64,000 nucleotides of DNA from Sphaerulina vaccinii (Eukaryota > Ascomycota > Dothideomycetes > Mycosphaerellales > Mycosphaerellaceae): NCBI GenBank assembly GCA_022570795.1, contig JAKUDP010000023.1, positions 496,001-560,000 on the forward strand, written 5' to 3'. Within the stretch, counting starts at the first letter, position 1. The number at the start of each line of letters is the position of its first letter. This document shows positions 32,214 to 43,829 of the stretch, piece after piece. Under the pieces are notes generated by a model that searched no databases, was not told where the DNA came from, and saw only the letters and a program-made list of their open reading frames with translations. Made by a program: the position numbers and the translations under genes.

Positions 32214-33482
32214 GAGGCTGGGCAAGCGCCAGTTTCTGCACCACCAGCGCCAGGTCTCTACACCTAAGCGTCGCTCTGCGCGTGCGCCAAAGCCAAGAAG
32301 CGGCGCATGAGCATTTTGTACTATTGAAGAGAAGCAGAGACAACAGGGCTGTGTCAGCTCACAGGCAAGCTTATTGGCGTTGATGGAGCGCTTGGTTTTA
32401 TCAGAGATAGCAGTTTGAGTATGATCATCAGCATTGCCAATCATCTTTGCAGCCTGTCGTCGAGGTCCACAATCATGCTGGAGTTAACATTATAGAGTCC
32501 AACACTGTCACATTGCCGCTCGAGACGAGCATGCTAAAGCGATGGCAGGGACAGTACTCGCGCCATTCGACTCGTCCTTGTCAGGTTTGAAATTTCCGCA
32601 ACAGTTACACATGCTTTCAGACGTTTGTGTAGCTGCCTGAGAGATTTCGGCGTTCAGACAGTCAGACAAGCCCGAAAGTTGCTCGTTAATCAGTCAGGCA
32701 AGAAGCTTGATGACTGCTCGTCAAACACGCCTGTGTAAGTGAACGCCTGCAGGCAGATAGGAATCGCTGGAGGTACGTTCGTGAATCTTGAAGAATGGAG
32801 GTGAGTTAGTACCTATGCGTATACAGAATCCTGGAAAGCGACATTTTAGAAATATCGTTAATTCGGTTTTTCGTAGATCGAGTCTCGCGGTCTGCGTCGA
32901 TCGAGCTACAACCTGTTGGCTAATAAGCTTATAAATAAAAGTATAGCATAGCCTATTCAGATATCTGAGCTAATACTTGGTCGTCGTTGCCGTCGTCTCC
33001 CACGGGTTTCAGGTAACCCTAACAGTATGATATCTGGCTTTGCTTTCAGTATCGGTCTGAGTGTTCTTACATGAATGTAGTGTCCGCTAGGCATACGGAG
33101 ACTGTAACATCGCAGCTACATCATCTCTGGTTTGCCGCTGGGTATCTGGGCCCATTCCAGCTATAACCTTGTTGGCTTGGTTTATTCTGAACAGCCGAGA
33201 CGCCTATACATGATTCGAATTCGCAGGGGTGTGGGCTTACAAGCCTTCTCGCTCCACTGTCTCGAATCTGTTGGCAGGTTGTTCTCTGGAGGTCAGTCGA
33301 GAATGGAATGGCATAGATCACCTCGACTCACAGAGAGAGACGCGAGGATTAGTGTTTTTTGATATCATTTCGATTGAGTAGCTGCCTACGAGAGGCTGTT
33401 TCTCTCGGCATACTATGCAGCATCTCTGATTCATGCGTCATGCCGCGAGGCCACCCTGTCTGCGCCCTCGTTGCTGTGGTAT
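32214..33482. other. Intergenic with AT-rich degraded segment
   Basis: About 1.27 kb between convergent genes. Bases 32840-33000 are AT-rich (for example AATAAGCTTATAAATAAAAG near 32922) and contrast with the flanks, which suggests an old repeat affected by C-to-T mutation. No gene is supported. Confidence 0.4.
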
Positions 33483-35879
33483 TTACTGATCGGGTACGGG
33501 ATCGTAAGCATTTCCGCTACTGCTTGCGGTAGCTGGCCTCACCTCCGGAGCGCCCGGTTGGCCAACTCCTTCGTGATCCCACTTCTTCAGCATATTTCCC
33601 ATGCGAAAGTCCTCCACCCGCCGACTCGAGTTCACGTGAGTCATACTCCAATTGGGATAATGCGTCGAACCAAGCCGGTCCAGGTCTGAAGATCGCCAAG
33701 CAATGCCACCCATGATATCCACCATCTGGTTGATCCGGGGAGTGAGTGGAATTTTCAACTCCACAGTCGCAGTGTTGTAGGCAGTCAAGGCGAATCCATG
33801 TGACAGAGGCCAGCGTAGACTGGTGGCAAGGGATATGCGGAAGAACTCCTCCAGAGCGCTGACTGTGTCATTGACAGTACCGGTCTGATCACTTCCAGGC
33901 TGAAAATGGAGGTTTGGGTGTGCGTGGATGTCGTTGAGGCAGACGAAGACACCCAGGACGGAGTGGTTGAGCAATATGAATGAAATACACTTCAATCCGT
34001 ACGTCTCGCGGAATGTGCGTATAAGAGTGGCGCCGTCGTAGCAGTGCTGCAAGGCTGCGGTGCGAAGGTACTCCGCAAGCTGAGAACTCTCCTCAGCTGT
34101 AAGGTGCTCGACTGGGACCGCTCGTTGGCCAAATGCACCGAACATCTGCGTATATGTTCGCTCGTGGAGGGCCATCAAGATGCAGTGGTATTGCACATGT
34201 AAGTCGTAGAAGCTTGGGGGCATGTTGGCATTGACTTGCAGATCTCCTGGTAAGCTGTCGTACCAGTGGCGGAATCGTGCCGTGAGCCTCTTGAGAGCCT
34301 CTGCATGCTCACGATGGCCATCAAGTTCGGTCGCATTCCAGATCAGAATTTGTGTAGCTTCCCACAAGAGTTCTGTAAAGGCACACTGATACCTGAAGAC
34401 CAGATTCGCTCTCACCGCAATGGGTTCGTCTCTGAAAGGATAGCCAATCTATAACATTATCAGTCTGTGCCTGCAGCTCATCGTGCATTTCATAACGTAC
34501 CCAGTAAGTCACCGTGTCTGGCAACAAGACATCGTCTAGGACTGGCGCAGCGTCCCAATCAGTGTCGTTCCCACCAAGCATCAGACCAACTTTGTAGGTC
34601 AGGTCGATGTGCACTGTCATCCACCACACGCAGCCTCGGACCACAACGTACTCACGTTGCTCCGCACTCATAATGTCGTTGCGCTGAGGAAGTGGAAGTA
34701 ATCTGTTGAGAGTTGTAGCTGCTGTCAAGAATCCCAGGCCCTGCTGATCCTTGCCACGAATGAGGCATTCAAGAGCCAGGATCGTCAGACCTTGTATGTT
34801 CGGGATGCTGGGCTCGGATTCTGCTATGCTCCAGAGTCTGATGGCCTCGTCGTGATAGCGCATTCCTTTCTCGGGATAGTGTCCAGGCTGGAAGCTCTCG
34901 TCGCTGAGATCCGAGTTCAATGATGCTAAAGCCATCATCGCATTGAGCAAGAATGTCGAGCAGTATCGCGAGGACAAATTCCCACTGCGCATGTCTCTGA
35001 GGAAGGGCAGAGGCTCAACAAAGCGCCATGAATGATTAAGGAAGCTGAGGAATAGCGAGATCAGATGCGATGCCTCCTGATCGCTGGTATCAGGAAGCCA
35101 AGGTTTAGCAGAGACCCAATGGATTGGTGTGCGTTGTATGTTCTCAATTGCCAACATGGTCTGTGAGCCTTGTGCACCGTCTCGTAGATTCGCATCGGTA
35201 AGGAGATCACTGAGCCCATCAAGTGTGACAATTCTATCTCGTAATGGATCGTACGAGTCGGCCGAAGGAATGTTGATTTTGGTGTTTGCCATAAAAGCGA
35301 TGGCGGTGTCCGCGACCTGGTGCAATGTCGCATTGGATTCGATTAGGCTGAATAGGAAGATGCGTCGCAGGCGCTGGTCTAACGTCGATGGCTGAGGGTT
35401 TGGAACGCCGCCGTGCTGTAGGAGATCGAACAGCGACCCAAGATTTTCGCCACGCCGAATGCGAGCGAAGATGTCCCGGGCGCGTGCTTCATCATCGCCA
35501 GCGAGGACGTCGAAGAGCTGTTGTAACTCCTGGGATCGGGTGGTAATTTCCTGGTATTTTCTCTTGCGGGCTTGTTGAGGTGTCTCGGAGGGAACGGTGG
35601 TCTCAAACGAGCACTGCAGGGCACGGCGGTTGCAGTAGCTGCATGGTAGGTTGCCGTCGCACTAAGAAGAGTCAGCAAAGGATGGAGAGCAATTGATGCC
35701 GTGAATCTCACCTTGACCTTCTTGCTTCGGCAGTTGTCGCAAGCTGTTGGCACCGTTTGTCTCTTCAAGCTCTGCAGAAGACGACCCGGTTGGTCTGGAT
35801 CGCTGCTGGCGCCGCCGCCGCTTGATCTGCTTGTTCGTCTTGTGCTGCTTCCTGCTTGCGCACTGCTGGCGCCTTCCAT
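33483..35879 (-). CDS. Zn2Cys6 fungal transcription factor
   Basis: Three exons on the minus strand: 35879-35712, 35661-34501 and 34448-33483; introns of 50 and 52 bp; 764 residues. The first splice joins CDNCRSKKVK to CDGNLPCSYCNRRALQC, completing a binuclear zinc cluster (Cys 47, 50, 57, 63, 66, 73; C-x2-C-x6-C-x5-C-x2-C-x6-C). A linker and a fungal-specific transcription factor middle region follow (LISLFLSFLNHSWRFVEPLPFL, RYHDEAIRLWS, GLTILALECLIRGK). This makes it a nuclear DNA-binding regulator. No target pathway can be inferred: neighbours are an unrelated PWWP gene and a truncated oxidoreductase gene. Confidence 0.93.
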
Positions 35880-37147
35880 CTAGCTGTCGTATGGACCAGA
35901 GTGGCGCTGGCGCGTAACTTCTACAATCGAAATTCTGTCAGTTTCAGGTACCACAGAGATGGTATCGGTCTGTTTGTGTGTGCAATGGCAGGCTCGTGAA
36001 GTCCATGTGTGGCAGTGGGCTTATGGCTGATGAACAAAACTTCGTTGTCGATGGACAAGGTGTGTTTGTTTAGACAACCTTAAAGTCGGAGGCGGCGATA
36101 TCAGCGTTTGTGAACGCCTCAGCGAAACAGAATGCGCGAACTTTTGCGGACAAGGCTCCGTGAGTACGAAAATGAGCCACACGCGCGTCACACTTCTCTC
36201 GAATCGCCACACTTATCGAATCCCATCGACTGCCATATACCGATGGGACAGGCTTCTGTACGACAGCCAACATGAACGCGAGATGGAACGAGTCGCGTGT
36301 GTGGTGTGAAGAATGGGGACTCCCGGCGAGAACGCCGACGATATGAATTGGCCAGAGGGCAGTTATGGCCTCGACGTCGGACTCTCCAGGCACCCAACTA
36401 AGTCGAACCTCATCATGGTTTTCTCGTGCTCGCCGGGGGTATGCCGAGTCTATGGCTATCTTGTCGATGTGGACGGAATGGGGTTGTTTTCTGGAGGACA
36501 TTTACGCGTCGACCTCGCCTGGCTCTTTACAAGTGATACAAGAAACGGCTTCCAAGAGCACAAATCGAATGAAATACATGCCATGAGGATGATCAAAAGA
36601 CACCCATCGTATCTATGGTGCAGCATGTTCCTGGCATCAACTTGGAAGGGAGGGAGGAGGAAGAAGAAGTCATGTTTGAGTTTTCCTAGGCTGCCACGGA
36701 CCTGGCCATTGCATGACTCAGCACCATTCAATCAAATCTCTGCTCCTTCGCCCTGCTGGGGCCTTCTTCTTCATTCTCTGGACGAACCAGGCTCTGCGTC
36801 TCCACTGCTCATGAGCAACACTACGGATTGCGTTGTACAGTTCTAGACAACACGACAAGGGCGGTCTTCCTCACTTCATGTTCTTCCCTGGGCATCTGAT
36901 CGCCCGCGTTGGCGCTCAGCACTGGCAAAGACTGGAGACAGAACTTTGTATGGCACGAATGACGCCGATGCGGATCCATACAGCAGAACTTTGACACCAT
37001 GACTGCCTGTTATGGCTATTGCAGAACGTGTACGCCACTGAGCAAACTACACAATGTTCTCGGGGAAACGTTGTGCACGCTCTTCGTGGTCTCTATGCTT
37101 GCTCCTTGACGACCTACATACACAATATCTACTAACATCGGTCGACC
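35880..37147. other. Intergenic, no gene recognised
   Basis: About 1.27 kb between divergent genes. Competing frames around 36.1-36.8 kb have no family signature. It must contain the promoters of the regulator (-) and of the GMC gene (+). Confidence 0.4.
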
Positions 37148-37991
37148 ATGGTATCAGCGAGATGGACAGTACTTGGCATAGCTACTACAGCACATGCGTT
37201 GGTGGCGCCTCCAGCAGGCCAGCCTATTCAACAAGTCGTGGCCGCGAATGAGTTCGGGATATCTGGAAAGAACGCGACATACGACTATGTGGTGGTCGGC
37301 GGAGGCACGGCAGGATTGGCTATAGCTTACCGTCTTGCTGAAAATGGGTCCAAGACAGTCGCAGTAATCGAAGCAGGCGGTTTTGCTCAGATCGAGAATG
37401 GCAATGTGTCGGTCGTTCCGGCATACAATCAGGACTACAACTACATCACTCCGGATTCTCAATGGGATGCACCTCTTGTGGACTGGGGCTTTCTGACTAC
37501 ACCTCAAGCAGGAGGCGCAAATCAGCAATTCCATTATGGTCGTGGCAAGATGCTAGGTGGATGGTAAGCCTGATCTGCCCGTGGCTGGCGTCACCAGGCT
37601 GACACTACGCAGCTCAAATCAGAACGCCATGAACTACAATCGAGCCACTATTGGTACTATGCAGATGTGGGCTGACGCAGTCAACGATTCGAGCTACACT
37701 TGGGATAGCTTTCTACCCTATTACAAGTGTTCTGTCAACTACACAGATCCAGACATGTCGCTCCGAGCAGTGAATGCCACAGTACCGACATTGCAATCAC
37801 GAAACGAAACTGGAGGCCCTCTGCAGATATCCTTTCCACACACCAGTGATAGTCTCGGTCCTGGCGAGATCGTTGGAATAGCCATTGCGGGCACATCGCT
37901 CCTGGTCGCTATCCTGACGCTATGGGTAGCATGGCTGCAAAGGGAGGAACTTCGCAAGAAACGCTGGTGGAAGCGCATCTTCGGCGGATGA
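37148..37991 (+). pseudogene. Truncated GMC oxidoreductase joined to a foreign membrane tail
   Basis: Two exons, 37148-37563 and 37613-37991, giving 264 residues; GMC enzymes usually have about 600. A signal peptide precedes the ADP-binding motif VVVGGGTAGLAIAYRLAE (GGGTAG at residues 51-56) and the GRGKMLGG/CSNQNAMNYNRA block rebuilt by splicing. The GMC match stops after ETGGPLQISFPH, where the middle of the FAD domain should begin. It continues directly into SLGPGEIVGIAIAGTSLL plus a membrane helix and a basic end (REELRKKRWWKR). The FAD- and substrate-binding C-terminal parts and the catalytic His are missing, so it cannot be an active oxidase. The frame is intact, so this could be a chimeric open gene or a decayed one. 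Confidence 0.7.
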
Positions 37992-38410
37992 AGCAGAAAG
38001 GCAAAGAACAGTTCAAACCTCCAATTTTGGGTCGATAAAAGGCTGTCTCGACAATGAACCGGCCGAGACCTCAGGAGTCCTGGTATTCTGAAAAGTGAAC
38101 GAAGAACAATAAATGTGCAGTCTCGCAACGACATACTTATATATCCGGCTCATCTCGTACGAGTATAGGCAATAGAAGGTAATCACTATCACTTGGCAGT
38201 CTTGGTATGCAGACTACACACCGTTTAGCCGTGCACGTGCATACACCATCCAGCTAGATTTCAAAGCCATACACCTTGGCACGAACGTCACGTCAACCAC
38301 CTTGCGTCAAGATCGGCGCCAGCAATGCGAGGAAGCAATCAAAATGCTGCGGCCGGCCGCATCGTGCTCGAGCACTTCTTCTCCTCTCCACGTTTCCCAG
38401 GTCGCACAAG
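37992..38410. other. Intergenic, no gene recognised
   Basis: About 420 bp. No remnant of the missing GMC C-terminus was recognised. It probably includes the dienelactone hydrolase promoter. Confidence 0.4.
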
Positions 38411-39325
38411 ATGAGGGGTATTATTCTTACTACAGTATTGGCTGCTGCGGCTTCGTTGGTAGCTGGACATGGGGAGCCGAATTTGAAGCATGAACATGCT
38501 GGAGATGTGTTCAGGAAGTTTCATGGGAAACAGTGTTATATTGATGGACCTGCGAGTAATGGTAGCTCTACTGGTGTAACCAAACACATTGGCGGCGGTG
38601 AGTCGAAAGGACTTGTGAGCTGTAAGCATGAGACCTTTTACTGATATCGAACAGAGGACTTGTACCTGGCTTACCCAAAGCATCACAACACTAGCACAGC
38701 AATCTTGTATCTGACCGATATCTTCGGAGTCCAGCTTGTCAACAATCGCTTGCTTGGAGATGCCATCGCGAAGGCTGGCTACTTCGTTGTGATGCCAGAT
38801 TTGTTCAGAGGCGATCCTGTCCCTGCAGATGCACTCTCCAACCCGAACTCTGGCTTCAACATGACAGCTTGGCGAGCACAGCATCCACAAGCCCAGGTTG
38901 AAGAGATTATCACCTCCGCGATCAACTCCACTCGAGGCCACTTCGGAGCTTCTAAGGTTGGAGCTGTTGGGTACTGCTTCGGAGGAAAGTATGTCGCTCG
39001 CTTCTTGGCCGAGGGCAAGGGTCTTGATGCTGGCTTTACTGCTCATCCTTCGGCAACGACTGCTGATGAGTGGGATGCTATCTCTGGACCCATCAGTATT
39101 GCGTTCGGCGAGCTTGATGCTTCGAACACACCTGACAATAGGACCAACATCGAAAGCATTTTCTCTGAGGGTAACAAGACTTTCCAGACGTCTTTGTATG
39201 CTCAAGCTGAGCATGGCTTTGCTGTCAGGACAAACCTGACTGACAAGCGCAAGGCGTTTGCGCAAGAGAGTGCGTATCTTCAGGCTGTGAGGTGGTTTGA
39301 TCAGTGGATCAAGGATGAAGACTAG
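38411..39325 (+). CDS. Secreted dienelactone hydrolase family protein
   Basis: Two exons, 38411-38597 and 38655-39325, giving 285 residues. A signal peptide (MRGIILTTVLAAAASLVAG) is followed by KQCYIDGPASNGSSTG, the usual start of fungal dienelactone-hydrolase-like proteins. The splice gives HIGGEDLYLAYP. The nucleophile motif is GYCFGGKY (Cys instead of Ser, as in dienelactone hydrolases), the acid lies in FGELDASN and the His in YAQAEHGFAVR. Several NxS/T sequons agree with secretion. Substrate unknown; the family hydrolyses lactones or small esters. Confidence 0.9.
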
Positions 39326-39906
39326 ATGAGAGCGGGGCTTGTCCTCAGATCGGGAGCATGCAGCACATAGATAGCTATAGCAACAAGAAACCAAATCAGC
39401 TTCGACCTCGAACCGCGGACCAGCGGTTAGGCCTACAAGCAAGGTCCCTAAGCATCAAGAGCCCTACTGCATGTGACAGTCTCGTGGCTGCCACATAGCG
39501 CATAGGAGCTCAAGATGAAAGGCCCCCCTTGGATTGGCAAGTGAATGAACTTAGCTATATACTATGTATCTAGATACAGACCCCGTAGTAAGGGTGAGTA
39601 GGGAAAAGCACTCCACGCTGTCGCAGAGAGTAAGAGATAAGAGATACAGAGCCTGTACTAGGGGGTGTAACACCACCCTATATACAGCCGGCGGGCACTC
39701 CTCGGAGCGCACTAATCGCCCTGCACATTAGTCTAAGGATCAATCGCCGGTCTTATTCCGATTTCACCTGTCGAGTGTCAGCGAGCTTCGACGACTAGCG
39801 CTCACATGTTTCACGTAGGCCTGCAAGTGCAGATCATATAAGGAACTACAAAAGACAGGTCAGCGCTGCCATGTCAATATTAGGACTCAAACCAAATTCG
39901 CCAAAA
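39326..39906. other. Intergenic with possible transposon remnant
   Basis: Bases about 39540-39760 differ in style from neighbours (CTATATACTATGTATCTAGA, an imperfect palindrome GGGGGTGTAACACCACCC at about 39661-39678, then CCTATATACAGCCGGCGGGC). It may be an LTR or other element fragment, but no clear ends or target duplication were found. Confidence 0.35.
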
Positions 39907-40282
39907 ATGAAGCTCACCGCCAACCTCATGTTGGTCGCTTTCTCTTCCACCGTCTTCGCAGAACGATGGTGGTGTAACAGAGGCTGGGGAGGTGCTTACG
40001 CAGATGGCTCTTGCGAGAAGAATGGAAGACATACATTCTGCGTAAGTCTTGAATGCCTTGAGCTGCTTCGTGCCAGCGTACTTATGCATGAATAGTGCGT
40101 CCCATACGCGTCCGGTCGTGGAGGGGTATACCAGAACAAGAAGGTGAAGTTCAGGCCTCCGAAGTCTGGCTTGACCAGTTCCCACTGACGAGTGCGGCAT
40201 CCAGAATGCCTACCTGCAGAACTCTAGGGAAGAGCAGAGATGCGAGTATAACAATGCTGGACAAGTCTGTTGTGCTACATAG
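39907..40282 (+). CDS. Small secreted 8-cysteine protein (effector candidate)
   Basis: Three short exons, 39907-40041, 40096-40143 and 40193-40282, give 90 residues. The signal peptide is MKLTANLMLVAFSSTVFA. The mature part has eight cysteines (positions 23, 36, 45, 46, 62, 78, 87, 88), including two CC pairs, the pattern of small secreted effector-like proteins. Introns are 54 bp (GTAAGT...AATAG) and 49 bp (GTGAAG...CTGACGAG). If the second intron is not removed, translation ends at 40188 and the last four cysteines are lost. The cysteine spacing and the closing QVCCAT end favour the three-exon model. The function is not known. Confidence 0.65.
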
Positions 40283-41569
40283 CTGCCTGCCAAGGAGCAG
40301 CTCTGCGAGTGAAGCTGTGCGACCCGCGCGGCGTAATGGCATGAAGGCTTCCCATATGGCAGCTCGCTCTGCTTCTGCAATTGATCAGGCTATGGCACAT
40401 TGTCTGTTCATGACGGCGTGACTTCTGAGACCCGCCACAGCAGAATTCTTAGCGTGGGCAAAGATGGGGACCAATCTGAACCTGGACATAAGCGAGTATG
40501 GCCGAGATGCTGTGGGGCAAACGAGATGGCTTTCCGAGAATGGCAGGTGGATGTTGATGGTTCAAGGGATGCTACTTGAGGGCAGAGAGAAGAGAGAAGG
40601 GAGACGCGTCCACCAGTTGTTTGTCCGACAGGTTTTCTCTGCCAAGATATGTCCACTTCGTGAGACACTTTTCTTCCATACCATCACAACATGTTCACCA
40701 TTGACTAACACATCACTAACTACAGGCCGACTGTCTGAAGCTCAAGTGTCTGGTCGGTTCTCGACAGCGATCTTAGCCTGTCGATTCGCCCAAGACCATG
40801 CTGCACTGTCCCGCTACACAGAGAGCGTCCTGGCGATCATGGTAGCCTCCAAGCTCTATTGTACCGCCATCAAGGCTCGAGAAAAATGGTCGCTGCCACC
40901 CTTGCGTTGTCTCTGCGCCGAGTTACGTAGATCACACCGAGAATCAGAGATACTTCAGGTGAGAGACCAGCACTTCTAATCGTTCTCCATTTCTACACTG
41001 GATCGTGTGAGCGACTTAGCTCTGCTTCGAGCAGCGTAGACTGCTTAAAACTGGAAAGGCGGCAACGACCATTTCCCTCGACCCTAGCATAGCAGCTACC
41101 CACATCTTGGACGAAGTTCAGCTTCCGACACAATACAGACAAAGTATGAGAGCCGAGTCAGTCAGTTGAAACCTTACTGCACTTTCACGGAGCTCTCATC
41201 CCTGTCCAATATCAGACACTCTCGCATCTTTGAGCCTTCGAGCTAGACGCAAATCGGAGATGTTGCATTCATACTGGCAGACAGCAGGTCCGAAGCTCTG
41301 CGTCTATCGTGAAGATGCTGGCTAGAGGCCACCCAGGATGATCGGAGGTGTCTTCCCGTCCTATGTTTCGAGATGGCTTAGTCTTTACCTCTCCTACACA
41401 AGCTGCTGCTTCTCGCTCCGCATGAGATGTCACCAGTGCGTGTCACAGAAGCGAAGAAGCCGTGTGGTGACTGCTGCATATAGCCAGGCGCAGCAGACAC
41501 TTTGCAACAAGTCTTTTCGAAGCGACAGCCTGTGCACGCCAGAACAGAACCGGAGGAGCCACGCCCAAC
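40283..41569. other. Intergenic, no gene recognised
   Basis: About 1.29 kb. Frames near 40464-40979 have no family resemblance. It includes the promoter of the MFS gene. Confidence 0.4.
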
Positions 41570-43416
41570 ATGAACGGAACCAAACATAAGCAGTCTCACT
41601 CGACGACAGACACCATATCGATACACATCCATCGCCAACCAACGGACAAGCAGCACATGCCCATACGATCTGTCACTATTCCATCTTCCAAGTCCTACGA
41701 GAGCCTCAGACCTAACATTCCAGCCCGAGACATTCACGGGTGGCGTTGGGCGCTTGTAGTCGTCTCCCTCTGCTCAGCAACGTTTCTTTGGGGTCTAGAT
41801 AGCACACTCACTGCAGACATTCAGGCCACTATCGTACGCGAGTTCCGATCGACTGATAAGCTGGCGTTCATCTCAGTGGCGTTCTTCTTAGGAGCTGCTG
41901 CGACTGTATTGACTTGGCAAGTGCCTTCAGTCAAATCATCTAGACAGATGCTAATGAGTTCGCACAGGAATCAACTGCTGGGCCAGTTCAAATGCAAACG
42001 GGTGTTCATTCTGTCCCTCGTCATCTATGAGGTCGGCAATGCACTTTGTGGAGCTGCCGGCACTATCGATGTACTCGTAGCTGGACGCGCGATTGCAGGA
42101 GTGGGTGGAAGTGGGATGTATGTCAGCACTCTCACGCTCTTGTCGACGAGCATGAAGGAGAATGAAAACGCGATGTACATGGCTTGGCCAGCACTGGCGT
42201 GGTACGTCATGAAACTGTCCGAATGATCTACCATGAGCACCAACTAACAAGTATGATTTCTAGGGGCATTGGCATGGTCCTCGGTCCAGTCCTAGGTGGA
42301 GCTTTCGCCGGATCCGCTGCCACATGGCGCTGGGGCTACTACATCAATCTCTGCGTTGGAGCTTTCTTCTCGCCAGTTTACCTGCTACTATTACCGCCCA
42401 AGGATCCACAGCCGAACACGTACTGGCGAGCTCGGCTGTACAATATCGACTTCCTGGGCTCGACTCTTCTAGCAGGATGTATGACTTCTTTGATTTTAGC
42501 TATCTGCTTCGGCGGCTTGACCTTTCCCTGGACTTCAGATTCGATGATTGCGCTATGGGTCGTGTCTGGAGTCCTACTCATTCTGTTCGCTGCTCAGCAG
42601 GCAACTGGCTTTAGAGCTCGCCAAGTCATCTTTCCTGTTCGAATGCTGCAAGACTCTCGCGTCATTGTCATCTCTATCATTGGGACTTGCACTGCAACAG
42701 CCTGCTTCCTGCCCCTTTACTTCATCCCGCTGTAGTAAGTTGTCCAGCCACGGTCGCCTTCGAGCAACTCCCAGTGCTAATGTTTTATCACTTACAGCTT
42801 CCAATATATCAAGAAAGATACAGCTCTTGCAGCCGGGATCCATCTCTTGCCTCTGGTATGCTTTGGCACCAGCACTGCCCTGATTTGCGCTGCGATCGTA
42901 CACTTCACTGGTCGCTGGATCCCTTGGTTCTTCTGCGGCGGCGCAATGATTCTCATTGGCGGAGCTCTTATGTATATCGTGGACCATAACACTTCAGTCG
43001 CTACGGTTTACGGCTTCTCGGTCATCTTAGGGATCGGCTAGGGAGCTCACCTCCAGATTCCACTATATGCTTGCCAGACGCTTGTTGATCCAGGTTTGCT
43101 TCCCGCAGCGATAGCGTTGGTGACTTGGGGCCAGCTAGCAGCACCAGCTATAACTTTGAGCATCGCCAATGCTGTGTTCATGAACCAGGCGAAGAAGTCT
43201 CTTTCGAGAGTACTCCCAGCAGACCTTGGTGTACAGGAGATCTTGTCTGCCCTAGGAAGTCAGTACTCGGATGCCTCTGACGAGGGTACTCAGCAAGCGG
43301 TCGTTCATGCTGTCGCCCAGGCTATTGCACAGGTCTATGTACTTGTGTTTATAGCGGGTGCGTTGACGTTGATCTTGAGCGCAGTGTTGTGCATCCGGTT
43401 GCAGCGCTATCGGTGA
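41570..43416 (+). pseudogene. MFS (DHA2-type) multidrug transporter with premature stop
   Basis: Drug:H+ antiporter-2 type major facilitator. Exons: 41570-41916, 41968-42201, 42264-42734, then 42798 onward. Membrane segments begin at LVVVSLCSATFLWGLD; GRAIAGVGGSGMYVS and the motif-C-like GIGMVLGPVLGGAFAG are present. The first intron (51 bp) seems to use a GC donor (GCAAGT); it is a multiple of three and stop-free. A TAG at 43039-43041 ends the protein at 431 residues, but the same frame continues to 43416 with GAHLQIPLYACQTLVDPG and two further helices, exactly what an intact 556-residue protein would have. The final helices are therefore lost by a point nonsense mutation. A truncated product is unlikely to be a working pump. 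Confidence 0.72.
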
Positions 43417-43829
43417 GGCACAGGGCAAGGAAGGTATAGGGCTGGGCTGCGTCGAGTATGATATGGCGGGTGTGAGCATGTGACATCGCTCCAGCACGAA
43501 GGTTGGGACCATGTTGAGGATGATGAGATGGCTTATCCAGAGAACCCTTGGATACACAAGCAAGTTGACCTGGGACGGCCACCCGATGTTGCACGGGCTG
43601 CATGAGCTGGAGTTGGTCCAACCTATGCTGCATCCAATTCCCGCACAGCCAATGGTTATGTTCCCACATGAGAATACGGTGTTTCTCGACATCTCGTCTA
43701 TGCTCGCCATATTGAAAGTGATCTCACTTCTGCCGTGCGTAGCACAGCCAGACTTGAGGCTGTGGGTGATAAGGAAGCTCACTCCAGGATCGTGCTTTCT
43801 TCTCCAACATTGCGGCACCATCATTCGAC
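43417..43829. other. Intergenic, no gene recognised
   Basis: About 410 bp between the MFS gene and the next gene. No supported feature. Confidence 0.35.

Noticed and set aside
40464..40979. 171-codon plus-strand frame downstream of the secreted protein gene
   Set aside because: Composition and motif content are not protein-like, and the frame crosses probable intergenic DNA.
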